A stretch of 64,000 nucleotides of DNA from contig CAYPTY010000002.1 in the NCBI GenBank assembly GCA_964413935.1, positions 1 through 64,000 of the forward strand, read 5' to 3'. A program made the position numbers and the translations under genes. Positions 1 through 8,436 of the stretch are shown one piece after another. The notes beneath the pieces are model-generated. The model made no database searches. It saw only the letters and a list, made by a program, of their open reading frames with translations, and was not told the origin of the DNA. Source of the DNA: CAYPTY01 sp964413935 (lineage in GTDB: Bacteria; Bacteroidota; Rhodothermia; Balneolales; Balneolaceae). Position 1 is the first letter of the stretch; each line of letters begins with the position of its first letter.

Positions 1-424
1 ATGATTTCCAAACCAGATCAGATACCCGGAATGCAAGCTTCCAGAATTTTTTTTGCGCATCCGACTCTCCAAAAAATCGGATACTTTCCTGCAGCCATTG
101 TTCCCGGTCTTTATATCTGATTAAAGGTTTCCCATTTAACCAGACTGTCATCGAAGGTTCAATTTCTTTTCTCGGGATATGGATTCCGGTTTCCTGTTCC
201 AGTTTCCAGAGGGGCTGCATCTCATCAAAGCCGATGAGCGTGGTTGCACCGGTTTCAAAGGTATATCCTTTACGGTAGTAGGATGAGCTGCATCCCCCGG
301 GCAGGCTGGCTGCTTCCAGTACCGCTACTTTGTAGCCGTCGCGGGCAAACATGGCTGCAGCTGTCATCCCACCCATGCCGGATCCCAGGATCAGGGCATC
401 AAAATCCTTGTTTAACTCTGTCAT
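1..424 (-). CDS. Carotenoid desaturase/isomerase-like FAD oxidoreductase, N-terminal part
   Basis: An open frame reads on the minus strand from ATG at 424 to the window edge, giving about 141 residues with no stop; the C-terminal part lies outside. The start carries a dinucleotide-binding glycine motif (LGSGMGGMTAA, about residues 13-23), an acidic residue ending the second strand (VLEAA) and then PGGCSSSYYRKGY and FETGATTL. This is the layout of CrtI phytoene desaturases, CrtISO carotene isomerases and retinol saturases. It is last in the minus-strand run behind the ABC ATPase, about 56 bases downstream. A lycopene cyclase lies at 28168, so carotenoid metabolism is plausible, but the substrate cannot be read from this fragment. 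Confidence 0.75.
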   Translation of the reverse strand, partial: MTELNKDFDALILGSGMGGMTAAAMFARDGYKVAVLEAASLPGGCSSSYYRKGYTFETGATTLIGFDEMQPLWKLEQETGIHIPRKEIEPSMTVWLNGKPLIRYKDREQWLQESIRFFGESDAQKKFWKLAFRVSDLVWKS

Positions 425-480
425 GCGAGGGTAACAACGGATTCAGGCCCGTATGTTCCTTCAGAAGGTGAAAATTGAGA

Positions 481-1185
481 TCAGGCCAGAACTGGTTTGG
501 AAACCTTCTCGTCAGATTCAATCAGGCCATCACGCAGGCGTACAATACGTCTTGAGTGCTCTGCGATATCATTTTCATGGGTCACCAGGAGGATGGTATT
601 ACCAAGTTTGTAAAGTTCTTCAAAGAGCTGCATGATTTCTTCCCCGGTTTTGGTATCCAGGTTACCGGTAGGCTCATCGGCAAGCAGAATGGAGGGATTG
701 TTTACCAGAGCTCTTGCAATGGCCACACGCTGACGTTGCCCGCCTGACAGCTCATTCGGTTTGTGGTCCAGCCGATCCCCAAGACCTACTTTAGTGAGCA
801 CATCTGCTGCTCTTTCCCGGCGCTCCGAAGTTTTCATGCCAGAATAAATCAGCGGTAACTCCACGTTGGCCAGACAGGTGGTTCTTGGCAGCAGGTTAAA
901 GGTCTGAAATACGAAGCCTATTTCTTTATTTCTGACTTCAGCCAGTTCGGCATCATTCATATGACTTACGTCCTGATTATTCAGGATGTATTGTCCGGAC
1001 GTGGGTGTGTCCAGGCAGCCAATCATATTCATAAGTGTGGATTTTCCGGAGCCGGAAGGACCCATAATGGCGATATACTCATTTCTTTCCACATCAAAGG
1101 AAACTCCGGCCAGAGCGCGAACTTCGGTTTCCCCCATCTGGTAAATTTTGGTCATTTCCCGGATTTGTATAACTGTATCACTCAT
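481..1185 (-). CDS. ABC transporter ATP-binding protein, MacB/LolD type
   Basis: A 234-residue ATPase with Walker A GPSGSGKST, signature LSGGQRQRVAIARAL, Walker B LLADEPTGNLDT and the H-loop VTHEND. These are the marks of the LolD/MacB/FtsE (ABC type VII) subfamily, which drives mechanotransmission rather than transmembrane transport. I chose the ATG at 1185 (MSDTVIQI). A TTG at 1203 would add six residues and overlap the adaptor stop. It lies 4 bases behind the adaptor gene and belongs with the two FtsX-type permeases at 5121 and 6344, the adaptor and the TolC homologue. The substrate is unknown; lipid, peptide or macrolide-like efflux are all possible. Confidence 0.9.
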   Translation of the reverse strand: MSDTVIQIREMTKIYQMGETEVRALAGVSFDVERNEYIAIMGPSGSGKSTLMNMIGCLDTPTSGQYILNNQDVSHMNDAELAEVRNKEIGFVFQTFNLLPRTTCLANVELPLIYSGMKTSERRERAADVLTKVGLGDRLDHKPNELSGGQRQRVAIARALVNNPSILLADEPTGNLDTKTGEEIMQLFEELYKLGNTILLVTHENDIAEHSRRIVRLRDGLIESDEKVSKPVLA

Positions 1186-1189
1186 AAAA

Positions 1190-2578
1190 TTAATTGGTTG
1201 CAAGTGTTGTCTGTTCAGTCACCTTAACAGCATCCCCATCGTTTAATTCCCTGGAAAGCACACGGTACGAGCCAATTACAATTTCCTCGCCCGCACTGAT
1301 TCCACTCAAAATCTGAACATGGGTATTATCGCTGATTCCGGTTTCCACTTCCTTACGAATGGCTTTTCCGTCTTCAACTACAAAAACGACTTTTCGGATA
1401 TCTTCTTTCTTGATTAAAAGATCATCATCCTGACTTTGATTATCAGCAACCAACGTTACGTCAGCACTGTCAGATTTCTCTGATTTTGGTTGCGGGTCTT
1501 TGGCAAAATCCCTAACCGTTACCGCCTGAATCGGAACACTTACCACGTTCACGGCAGTCTGTGTTTCGATGTCGACTGTAGCCGACATACCCGGTTTAAA
1601 ATTCGGGACAAAGGTTTCTTCCGGATTTTCAGCACTCGGGTCTTCTTCCAGTACCCGGCCTGAGAAGGTGAGGTTATGCGGTGTCACAATCCGAACCTTG
1701 ACCTGATAGTTGGTAACCTGTTCGTTGGTACCAGATCCTGTTACACGCGCTGAGTTAGCAATTTCGGTTACAATTCCATCGAATTGCCTGTCCGGGTAGG
1801 AATCCACCTCAATGCGGGTGGTATCGCCCTGGCTTACATTCACAATATCATTTTCATTTACCTCCACAAGCACTTCCATAAGGTCCAGAAGAGATACGCG
1901 CATCATTTCTGTACCAGCAACCTGTGAGTTACCTAGTACACGATCTCCGGATTCTACAGCGAGTCCGGTAATAACCCCGTCCTGAGGAGCCCTGATCACC
2001 GTTTGTTCCAGCTCTTCCTCAGCCCGTCTGAGCTGGGCTTCTGCACTTTGAATCTGGTATTCGGCCGCGTTAAGGTTGGCCTTCTGGGCTTCATAATTAG
2101 ATTTTGACTGAATGAAATCCAGTTCGGAAATAAGTTCTTTTTCATAAAGCTGTTTATTCCTGCTGAAATCAGCTTCTGCCTGAAACAGCGTTGCTCTGGA
2201 CTGCTCCATGCGGGCTCTCTGAGTAAGCAGCGCAGCAGTGAGCTCATCAATGCGAGCCTGGAATATATCCGGATCCAGTCTTACCAGCAGATCACCTTTT
2301 CGCACAAAATCGCCTTCTTTCACCGCCAGTTCTATGATCTCACCGGATACATCTGAACGAATGATAACTTCCACTTCTGGCTGGATACGACCACTGGCAG
2401 AAACAAGCTGTACAATAGTCTTGAGTTTAGCCTGTGTTGTTTCTACCGCTTTACCTACGTCTCCGGTGCCAATCACACCGGTCTGCCTCAGGATAACCAC
2501 GGTTACTGCGGCAACCACAAATACCCCAAGAATGATTTTTAGAACTCTGTTTGATGATTTTTTCTTTTGTTTTGCCAT
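1190..2578 (-). CDS. Periplasmic adaptor (HlyD/MacA family) of tripartite efflux pump
   Basis: A membrane-fusion protein of 462 residues that should bridge inner-membrane permeases and a TolC-like channel. It has an N-terminal membrane anchor (about residues 10-30), a split lipoyl-like domain near residues 55-95, a long coiled-coil hairpin rich in Glu/Gln/Ala/Arg (about 100-195), and beta-barrel and membrane-proximal domains behind it. The start at 2578 (MAKQKKK) is preceded by a good ribosome site, AGGGGGAA; an ATG 33 bases upstream is less likely. An acidic Asp/Ser-rich insert (about residues 355-390) sits in the membrane-proximal part. TolC is immediately upstream, the ATPase immediately downstream. 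Confidence 0.9.
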   Translation of the reverse strand: MAKQKKKSSNRVLKIILGVFVVAAVTVVILRQTGVIGTGDVGKAVETTQAKLKTIVQLVSASGRIQPEVEVIIRSDVSGEIIELAVKEGDFVRKGDLLVRLDPDIFQARIDELTAALLTQRARMEQSRATLFQAEADFSRNKQLYEKELISELDFIQSKSNYEAQKANLNAAEYQIQSAEAQLRRAEEELEQTVIRAPQDGVITGLAVESGDRVLGNSQVAGTEMMRVSLLDLMEVLVEVNENDIVNVSQGDTTRIEVDSYPDRQFDGIVTEIANSARVTGSGTNEQVTNYQVKVRIVTPHNLTFSGRVLEEDPSAENPEETFVPNFKPGMSATVDIETQTAVNVVSVPIQAVTVRDFAKDPQPKSEKSDSADVTLVADNQSQDDDLLIKKEDIRKVVFVVEDGKAIRKEVETGISDNTHVQILSGISAGEEIVIGSYRVLSRELNDGDAVKVTEQTTLATN

Positions 2579-2597
2579 AATTCCCCCTAAAAATTCT

Positions 2598-3971
2598 TTA
2601 TTCGAGTACAATCATTTCATCCAGCTTACCGATGAAGAAATCGAGCAGCTGTTCCTGGAAAATGAGATTGTAAATGGATCTTGTATAATCAGCCTGGGCT
2701 TGTACATAGGAAGCCTGTGACTGACTCAATTCAATAAGTGTGCTTGCGCCTACATTATAGCGCTCCTGCTCAGATTCAAAGGCTTTCTCGGTAGCAATAA
2801 GCGCCTTTCTTGATGATTCCAGCTCTTTAGTAAAACCCACATAATCGTTGTATGCCTGTGTAAGCTCCTGTACAGCCTGAAGCTGGGTATTTTCTAGATT
2901 CAATTTTGCATTTTTGAATGCAATCTGTGAATTCAGATAGTTGGTGCGGGTCTGAAGACGGGTAAACAAAGGAATCTGAATGTTAAAACCTGCTCCTTTT
3001 GTGATCTGTCGGTCAAAGAACTGATCACTGAAAGAAACAGACTCCCGGGTCAGCGGATCACGCGACTGATCTGAGTAGGATGATGAAATCGATCCGCTTA
3101 TGGAGATGGTCGGCAGAAAAGCCCATTTAGCCGTCAGCATCTGGAATTCCTGGCTTTTTATCTGATACTCTGCACTTTTGATGTCAGCCCGCGTGATCAA
3201 GGCCTCCTGTACCAGTTGTCCGAGATCGAAGTTCCGAACTGCCACTTCCTGTTCAATAGCTTCAAATTCCGGTATGACAAATTCATAATTCCCAAGCGGA
3301 TCAATTTGCAGCTGCCGAACCAGAATTACCTTGCTGAGATTGAGCTGGTTTTCATTGTTTGTAACCTGCAGCTCGTTGTTTGCAACGGTTGCTTCCTGAT
3401 TATAAAGATCTACAACCGGGCGGGTACCTACATCAACCTGAGCCTGTATCTGTTCCAGCTGCTTCTGGGAGGTCACTAAGTTTTCCTTCGCAATTTCGAG
3501 CAGTGATTCATTCAGAATAACATTCAGGAAATTGGAAGCCGTGTTGAAGATTACCGTTTCTCGCTGCCGTTTCAGGTTCTCTTCAGCTGAAAGTCGGGTA
3601 ATCTGACTGGATCTAAGCGTCAGAATATTATTGAAACCGCTGAAAACCGTCATATTTGAGGAAATGCTACCTCGCAGGTTTCGGGAGGTAAAGTTACCAA
3701 ACTGGAAAATTTCAGGAATAAACTGCTGACCTGAGTTGAGGCTTCCGGAAAAGTTACCGTTCAGGTTGGGTAGGTAATCGGCATACTCCCTTACCTCATT
3801 ATTTTTTGCCTGCTGAAGGTTGTTCTCAGCCTGTTTTAGCTGAAAATTATTTTCCAGAGACAGGTCAATGGCATCCTGAAGAGTGATTCTCTGTACGGGC
3901 TGTTCATCCTGAGCTTTCGAAACAGCCGATCCCAGAAGAACGATGATGATTACGGTTAATAGTCGCTGCAT
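2598..3971 (-). CDS. TolC-family outer-membrane efflux protein
   Basis: A 457-residue protein with a signal peptide of about 20 residues ending SKAQ. Two related halves follow, each starting with helical OEP-type segments: LSLENNFQLKQAENNLQQAKN near residue 33 and the ITRADIKSAEYQIKSQE region near 255. Family members form trimeric outer-membrane barrels with a periplasmic alpha-helical tunnel. Its length is normal for TolC. The adaptor starts 20 bases downstream, so the two are surely co-transcribed. With the ATPase at 481 and permeases at 5121 and 6344 it completes a MacAB-TolC-like set. Confidence 0.9.
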   Translation of the reverse strand: MQRLLTVIIIVLLGSAVSKAQDEQPVQRITLQDAIDLSLENNFQLKQAENNLQQAKNNEVREYADYLPNLNGNFSGSLNSGQQFIPEIFQFGNFTSRNLRGSISSNMTVFSGFNNILTLRSSQITRLSAEENLKRQRETVIFNTASNFLNVILNESLLEIAKENLVTSQKQLEQIQAQVDVGTRPVVDLYNQEATVANNELQVTNNENQLNLSKVILVRQLQIDPLGNYEFVIPEFEAIEQEVAVRNFDLGQLVQEALITRADIKSAEYQIKSQEFQMLTAKWAFLPTISISGSISSSYSDQSRDPLTRESVSFSDQFFDRQITKGAGFNIQIPLFTRLQTRTNYLNSQIAFKNAKLNLENTQLQAVQELTQAYNDYVGFTKELESSRKALIATEKAFESEQERYNVGASTLIELSQSQASYVQAQADYTRSIYNLIFQEQLLDFFIGKLDEMIVLE

Positions 3972-4041
3972 GATAATTTTATAGTTAGTTTAGTAAGGCC
4001 TTACACGCCGAAAACTAACGATGGTTACACCAAACGAGTTG

Positions 4042-4061
4042 CTTTTTTTGTGTAAAAAAAG
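4042..4061. other. AT-rich perfect hairpin between small-protein genes and TolC
   Basis: C plus seven T, a GTGT loop, then seven A plus G form an 8-bp perfect stem directly after the stop of the gene ending at 4064 and 70 bases before the TolC start. It is AT-only apart from its closing pair, so it is a weak terminator or processing signal at best. Confidence 0.3.
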
Positions 4062-4063
4062 GT

Positions 4064-4459
4064 TTATTCGCCGGTATTAGCGGCATCCTGTTTTTCAGTT
4101 CTGGAAGACAGTTGTGCGTCCAGCTTTTCACTGAGAAGTGAAACTCCTCTTTTGACGAGAAGTCGTTTAATTTCCTGCGTAAGCAGGTTTCTTACTGAAT
4201 TGTCCTTGCCTGTGGTTCTTGATTTCCGAACCGGTTCCTTTGATTTTCGGCCGGCCTGACCTGCAATAAGGCCGAGTATGAGGGAAGCGGCAACAGATTG
4301 AAGGGGATATTTTTTGACCAGTGAAGGCAACCCAAAGTTGTCGGCTGCGGCATGTTTGACTTCATTAATAGAAGTATCGATTTCATTTTCGATTCTTTTC
4401 AGTTCAGCCTGCAGTTCAGCTTTTTTTGCCCTGCTGTCAATTAATTTTTTCTTAGCCAT
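4064..4459 (-). CDS. Small basic protein with one hydrophobic segment, unknown function
   Basis: A 131-residue protein starting MAKKKLIDSRAKKAEL. A charged coiled-coil-like helix (about residues 5-30) is followed by a single hydrophobic stretch (LQSVAASLILGLIAGQAG, about residues 51-68) and a basic tail. I recognise no named domain. I chose the ATG at 4459 because its first codons overlap the stop of the upstream holin-X-like gene by 8 bases (ATGGCTAA), suggesting coupled translation; the longer frame upstream is only read-through of that gene. With its two upstream neighbours it forms a trio of small envelope proteins inside the efflux operon. Confidence 0.75.
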   Translation of the reverse strand: MAKKKLIDSRAKKAELQAELKRIENEIDTSINEVKHAAADNFGLPSLVKKYPLQSVAASLILGLIAGQAGRKSKEPVRKSRTTGKDNSVRNLLTQEIKRLLVKRGVSLLSEKLDAQLSSRTEKQDAANTGE

Positions 4460-4874
4460 CGTTATCTGCAAGATTTGTGGAAGATTCAGGAAGCAGCTTC
4501 TGCTTTTTGTCTTTTTTGAGGTCTTCTTCCATAGATTTAATGACACCCTCCATAAATTTTTTCTGAATTCCTTTGGCTAAACCTTCTACCCCTGTAAAAC
4601 TGAAGATTAATCCCAGCAGTAACAACGGCACTGAAACAATGAGAAAACCAATACTATAGCTGTCCATTAGCTCACCCAGATATATTCCAAGGGCAATCAT
4701 CGCGAGTTGCACACCTGAGGCCAGTAAAAGTATACCCAGCCATTTCTGAATGGAAATACTAACCCATTTTGTGACATGCTCACTGATGTCCAGTACCAGA
4801 ATTTCAAGCCGGGTCTCTATGTATTGCCTGAGATCGGTGGACAGGTCTTTAAGTTTATCGCTGAGCTGGTCCAT
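4452..4874 (-). CDS. Phage-holin-superfamily (holin-X, PF07332-like) membrane protein
   Basis: A 140-residue protein with an N-terminal amphipathic helix (LSDKLKDLSTDLRQYIETRLE), then two strong membrane segments (about residues 44-65 and 75-95) and a charged tail. This matches the layout of putative Actinobacterial Holin-X/DUF1469 proteins, which are widespread, not phage-derived, and often sit beside YqjD/ElaB-like proteins. Its ATG shares one base with the stop of the upstream 70-residue gene (TAATG), and its stop overlaps the next gene. The likely location is the inner membrane; the role is unknown. Confidence 0.75.
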   Translation of the reverse strand: MDQLSDKLKDLSTDLRQYIETRLEILVLDISEHVTKWVSISIQKWLGILLLASGVQLAMIALGIYLGELMDSYSIGFLIVSVPLLLLGLIFSFTGVEGLAKGIQKKFMEGVIKSMEEDLKKDKKQKLLPESSTNLADNDG

Positions 4875-5086
4875 TAGTCTTCGTCTGAAAAAATCCTGGA
4901 GAGGATAAAACCAATCGAGAAGCCAATCAGCACACTTTTTACCGGATGTTTTCGGATGAACATTTCTGATCTGAGTTTCAGATCCTGAACAGATTCCTTC
5001 ACTTCATCACTGCTGATCAGTTCACGCCCGCGTTCTATTGCTCTATCCAGGCGTTCATTTACTTTATTTACGATGTCATCATTCAT
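4874..5086 (-). CDS. Small YqjD/ElaB (DUF883)-like or YtxH-like membrane protein
   Basis: 70 residues: a charged helical first half (NKVNERLDRAIERGRELISS) followed by a single hydrophobic segment near the C-terminus (VKSVLIGFSIGFILSRIF) and an acidic end. This resembles DUF883 proteins, which anchor by a C-terminal membrane helix and in enterobacteria can bind ribosomes; that role is not shown here. It is first of the small trio, 34 bases behind the permease gene ending at 5121, so it is probably part of the same transcript. Confidence 0.7.
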   Translation of the reverse strand: MNDDIVNKVNERLDRAIERGRELISSDEVKESVQDLKLRSEMFIRKHPVKSVLIGFSIGFILSRIFSDED

Positions 5087-5120
5087 AAGGCCCTAAGTCT
5101 TTAGCATAAAATACGTTATT

Positions 5121-6344
5121 CTATTCGTAACGTAAACTTTCGATAGGATCCAGTTTCGCGGCTTTCCATGCCGGGTAAACCCCAAAAACCAGGCCAATCA
5201 GGGTCATTCCTATCACGGATCCAAACAGCGACCACAAAGGGATCACCGGGTCGCTATCGATCCAGACGGCAATCAGGTTTCCGGCACCGATACCGAAAAT
5301 TAAACCGATAATTCCCCCCAACTGACAAATAAAAATCGCCTCCATCAAAAACTGATTGGTTATGGCCTTCCTGGTGGCCCCTATTGCTTTTCGGATTCCG
5401 ATCTCCCGCGTTCGTTCAGTTACGGATACCAGCATTATATTCATCACACCGATACCGGCACCAAGCAGAGTAATCAATCCGATTGCAAATCCACCGACAT
5501 AAAGCGCACCGGTGAAGGTATCGAAGGTACCCGAGAGGCTGTCATTGGTATCAATTTCGAAGTTGTTGTTTTCCCCGGGCGCAACCTTGCGGATTACCCG
5601 CATAATACCGGTCACCTCCTCCACGGTTTCCTGAATCATGGTAATTTTGGGTGCCCTGACCTGTATGCCAATATCCCTGTTCCCCCCGTAAACGTTTAAT
5701 CCGGTGGTATATGGGATCAGTACAAAGTTATCGAATGATTGTCCGAAGATTTGCCCTTTTTTCTCCAGGATACCGATCACCGTGTAAGGTCGCCCGTCTA
5801 TACGGATACTCTTACCCAGGGGGTACTGATTCTTAAACAACTCATTCTGGACATCCTTACCAATGACCACAACTGCACGGGCGTACTGAACGTCATCAGG
5901 GTTTATGTTACGGCCGTCTTCGAGTGTATAAGCGTTGTTCGCCAGATAATTTTCATTACTTCCCCGAACCACCACATTTGGCTCCGTTTCTTCATCCCCA
6001 AATACGATTTTTGTGAAAGAAAAACTTTCATTGGGGCTCATACCCTCGGCAATTCGGGCTCTTTCTTCCAGGTCTTCCGCATTCTGGAAGGTAATTCGCT
6101 TTCGGTTTCGAAGGCTCTCGTCTCGGGGGCCAAGCTGAACCGCAGGATTACGCTGAATATTTACCACATCCGAACCCATAAGGCTCATGGTATCCTTGAA
6201 ATATTTATCCAGAACGGCAACAGCGGTTGTGGTCACGATCAGCGAAAAAACCCCGATCACCAGTGCCAGCAGGGTTAGCGATGACCGGATTTTATTGGCC
6301 ATTATGGAATCTAAAGCCTGGGTAAAAGTCTCGTTTACATTCAT
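5121..6344 (-). CDS. ABC transporter permease, MacB/FtsX family (second permease)
   Basis: 407 residues with the MacB topology: one N-terminal membrane helix (about residues 18-45), a large periplasmic domain (about 50-275) and three C-terminal helices. The conserved FtsX-core phrase VSVTERTREIGIRKAIGAT lies near residue 309. Its start shares one base with the stop of the upstream permease, so translation is coupled. It is a paralogue of that permease, and the two may form a heterodimer served by the ATPase at 481. MacB proteins usually carry the ATPase on the same chain; here it is separate and six genes away. Confidence 0.9.
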   Translation of the reverse strand: MNVNETFTQALDSIMANKIRSSLTLLALVIGVFSLIVTTTAVAVLDKYFKDTMSLMGSDVVNIQRNPAVQLGPRDESLRNRKRITFQNAEDLEERARIAEGMSPNESFSFTKIVFGDEETEPNVVVRGSNENYLANNAYTLEDGRNINPDDVQYARAVVVIGKDVQNELFKNQYPLGKSIRIDGRPYTVIGILEKKGQIFGQSFDNFVLIPYTTGLNVYGGNRDIGIQVRAPKITMIQETVEEVTGIMRVIRKVAPGENNNFEIDTNDSLSGTFDTFTGALYVGGFAIGLITLLGAGIGVMNIMLVSVTERTREIGIRKAIGATRKAITNQFLMEAIFICQLGGIIGLIFGIGAGNLIAVWIDSDPVIPLWSLFGSVIGMTLIGLVFGVYPAWKAAKLDPIESLRYE

Positions 6345-7570
6345 CAGTCGTACCTCAGTGAATCAATTGGATCAGCAGTGGCAGCTTTGTATGCCGGAAT
6401 AAAACCAAAAACAACACCCACAATGGTACAGATGATGAATGCTACCATCACTACCGCTGCATTCATGGTAGCCGTAAAGAACTGATCAATAATAATGGTT
6501 CCGATACCGGCAATGCCCACCCCGATAATACCTCCGATCAGGCAAATTACCACCGCCTCGATCAGGAACTGGGTCAGGATTTCCCATGATTTTGCACCCA
6601 CGGCTTTCCGAATTCCGATTTCTTTGGTCCGCTCCCTCACGGAAACGAACATAATGTTCATAACCCCTATACCGCCAATAATCAGAGACAAGACCATGAG
6701 TCCGTAGCCTCCGATATAAAGGCCGTTTTTTATTCCGGACAGCTGTTCTTCAAAAGCCTGGGGTTTGTTAATAATAAAGTCATTTTCCTCTTTGGCATCC
6801 AGACCGCGAATACGCCTCATCACACCTTCCAGCTCATAGACCCCGTCTTCCATTACTTCCTCATTCGGAAACTGTACCCCGATCTGTATCCCCCATTTTA
6901 ATCCATAGGTATTGCCATAGGCAGAAATGGGTACGATAACCCGGTTATCCGAATCTCCGAGCCCAAGAAATGATCCCTGCTTGGTGAGTACCCCGATTAC
7001 CCTGTATTTCTGTCCTCCTATGCGAATTTCTTTACCCAGGGCCATTTTTTCTCCGAAAAGAGCTGTTTTAAGGGATTGTCCAATTACAGCTACCCGGGAA
7101 CCTGAGCGCACTTCTGATTCCACAAACATGCGCCCCTCCTCGATATCCAGTCCCTGCAGATTCAGGTAATTACTTGTAGCACCGTTTATTCCCACATTAC
7201 TGGCTGCTTTATCTTCATAGCGAACCGAGACATTGTTATTGGCGGCAGCAGTTACGTTTGATGCCAGCTGAGACATTTCATCAATCTGTTCAACATACTC
7301 CAGTTTCATCTCACGCCGATTGATGATTTCCCACCATTCCAGATCGCCACCACCCCAGGGCCATTTTTCAACATAAACCACATTGCGGCCCAGCATGGCC
7401 ATGGAATCTTCAAAAACCTCATCCATGCCAGTGGTAACGGCATCAACAACGGTTACCATGGTGATGCCAATGATAATACAGAGTGTAGTGAGAAAGGATC
7501 TTGTTTTGTTAGCCCTGAGTGCAAATGAGGCGATCTTGAATCCTTCAAGTATGCTGCGAAGAAATCTCAT
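6344..7570 (-). CDS. ABC transporter permease, MacB/FtsX family (first permease)
   Basis: 408 residues, same layout as the following permease: N-terminal membrane helix (about 20-45), periplasmic domain with a Trp-rich stretch (KWPWGGGDLEWWE, about 69-81) absent from its partner, and three C-terminal helices with VSVRERTKEIGIRKAVGA near residue 309. First gene of the minus-strand efflux operon; its promoter must lie in the 116 bases shared with the divergent bshB1. The Trp-rich insert may help substrate or partner recognition (speculative). Confidence 0.9.
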   Translation of the reverse strand: MRFLRSILEGFKIASFALRANKTRSFLTTLCIIIGITMVTVVDAVTTGMDEVFEDSMAMLGRNVVYVEKWPWGGGDLEWWEIINRREMKLEYVEQIDEMSQLASNVTAAANNNVSVRYEDKAASNVGINGATSNYLNLQGLDIEEGRMFVESEVRSGSRVAVIGQSLKTALFGEKMALGKEIRIGGQKYRVIGVLTKQGSFLGLGDSDNRVIVPISAYGNTYGLKWGIQIGVQFPNEEVMEDGVYELEGVMRRIRGLDAKEENDFIINKPQAFEEQLSGIKNGLYIGGYGLMVLSLIIGGIGVMNIMFVSVRERTKEIGIRKAVGAKSWEILTQFLIEAVVICLIGGIIGVGIAGIGTIIIDQFFTATMNAAVVMVAFIICTIVGVVFGFIPAYKAATADPIDSLRYD

Positions 7571-7686
7571 GCTTTCAATAAATTTAGTATTGAAGCTTGC
7601 TACGGAAGCTAAACGTTATCGTTTCAATAAAATACACTTTTTACAAAGCTTTATTCTTAGATCAGCAACTGATATGTTCAGCGTTC

Positions 7687-8433
7687 ATGAAAAAGAATTC
7701 ATTTAAACTAGATTGTCTTGTCTTTGCAGCCCATCCTGATGATGCGGAACTGAACTGCGGTGGCACCATTGCACGGCTTGTCCACCAAGGACTAAAGGTA
7801 GGTATTATTGATCTGACCCAGGGGCAAATGAGTACCCGCGGCGATATCGAAACACGTAAACAGGAAGCAGAAAATGCCAGTAAAATCCTTGGTATTGAGA
7901 TTCGCGAGAATCTGGGTTTTATGGACTCGAAAATCCTGAACAACCGTGAGCAGCAGCTTAAGATTATCGAAGTTGTTCGGAAGTACCGACCCGATCTTTG
8001 CCTGATCGGTGCTCCTTTTGACCGGCATCCTGATCATGGCGCCGCTACCCGTTTGCTGATTGATGCTTTGTTCTACAGCGGACTCAGAAAACTGGAAGAT
8101 GCCTCAAAACTTGAGCCCTGGAGGCCGGCGCACATCCTCCATTACATGCAGGATCGACCATTTGAAGCTGATTTTGTATTTGATATTTCTGATACCCTCG
8201 AACTCAAGATGGAGGCTTTGAAAGCTTTTTCCACTCAGTTTAACGTGGAGGAAAATGAGCCCGGTGAACAAACCTACATTTCAGGGCAGGGATATTTTGA
8301 ACAGATTAGAGCGAGAGCCCGATTTTACGGTCATCTTGCCGGTTTTGACTACGGGGAACCTTTTAAATACTATAACGGTCCTGTTCCTTTAATCGATTTC
8401 TCACTTTTTACCCAAACCAATCCCAAACGCTGA
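7687..8433 (+). CDS. bshB1: Bacillithiol biosynthesis deacetylase BshB1
   Basis: A 248-residue LmbE/PIG-L-fold zinc deacetylase. It has the zinc motif AHPDDAELNCGG (about residues 14-25), DLTQGQMSTRG typical of BshB1, and the second metal/catalytic motif RHPDHGAATRL (about 116-126). BshB1 removes acetyl from GlcNAc-malate to give GlcN-malate, the second step of bacillithiol synthesis, in Firmicutes, Deinococcus and Bacteroidota. The ATG at 7687 fits the family start; an upstream in-frame TTG would extend into the divergent promoter region. bshA and bshC are not in the window. A lipoprotein gene follows 3 bases later. Confidence 0.9.
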   Translation: MKKNSFKLDCLVFAAHPDDAELNCGGTIARLVHQGLKVGIIDLTQGQMSTRGDIETRKQEAENASKILGIEIRENLGFMDSKILNNREQQLKIIEVVRKYRPDLCLIGAPFDRHPDHGAATRLLIDALFYSGLRKLEDASKLEPWRPAHILHYMQDRPFEADFVFDISDTLELKMEALKAFSTQFNVEENEPGEQTYISGQGYFEQIRARARFYGHLAGFDYGEPFKYYNGPVPLIDFSLFTQTNPKR

Positions 8434-8436
8434 ATT

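Noticed and set aside
4452..5086. Prophage lysis genes, suggested by the holin-like protein
   Set aside because: No endolysin or phage genes are near; holin-X proteins of this type are common chromosomal membrane proteins.
5739..6278. A 179-codon plus-strand frame inside the second permease
   Set aside because: Shadow of a clear FtsX-type permease; no domain seen.
7597..7686. A 30-codon N-terminal extension of bshB1
   Set aside because: It starts at TTG, runs through the divergent promoter region and has no family match; ATG 7687 gives the normal BshB1 start.
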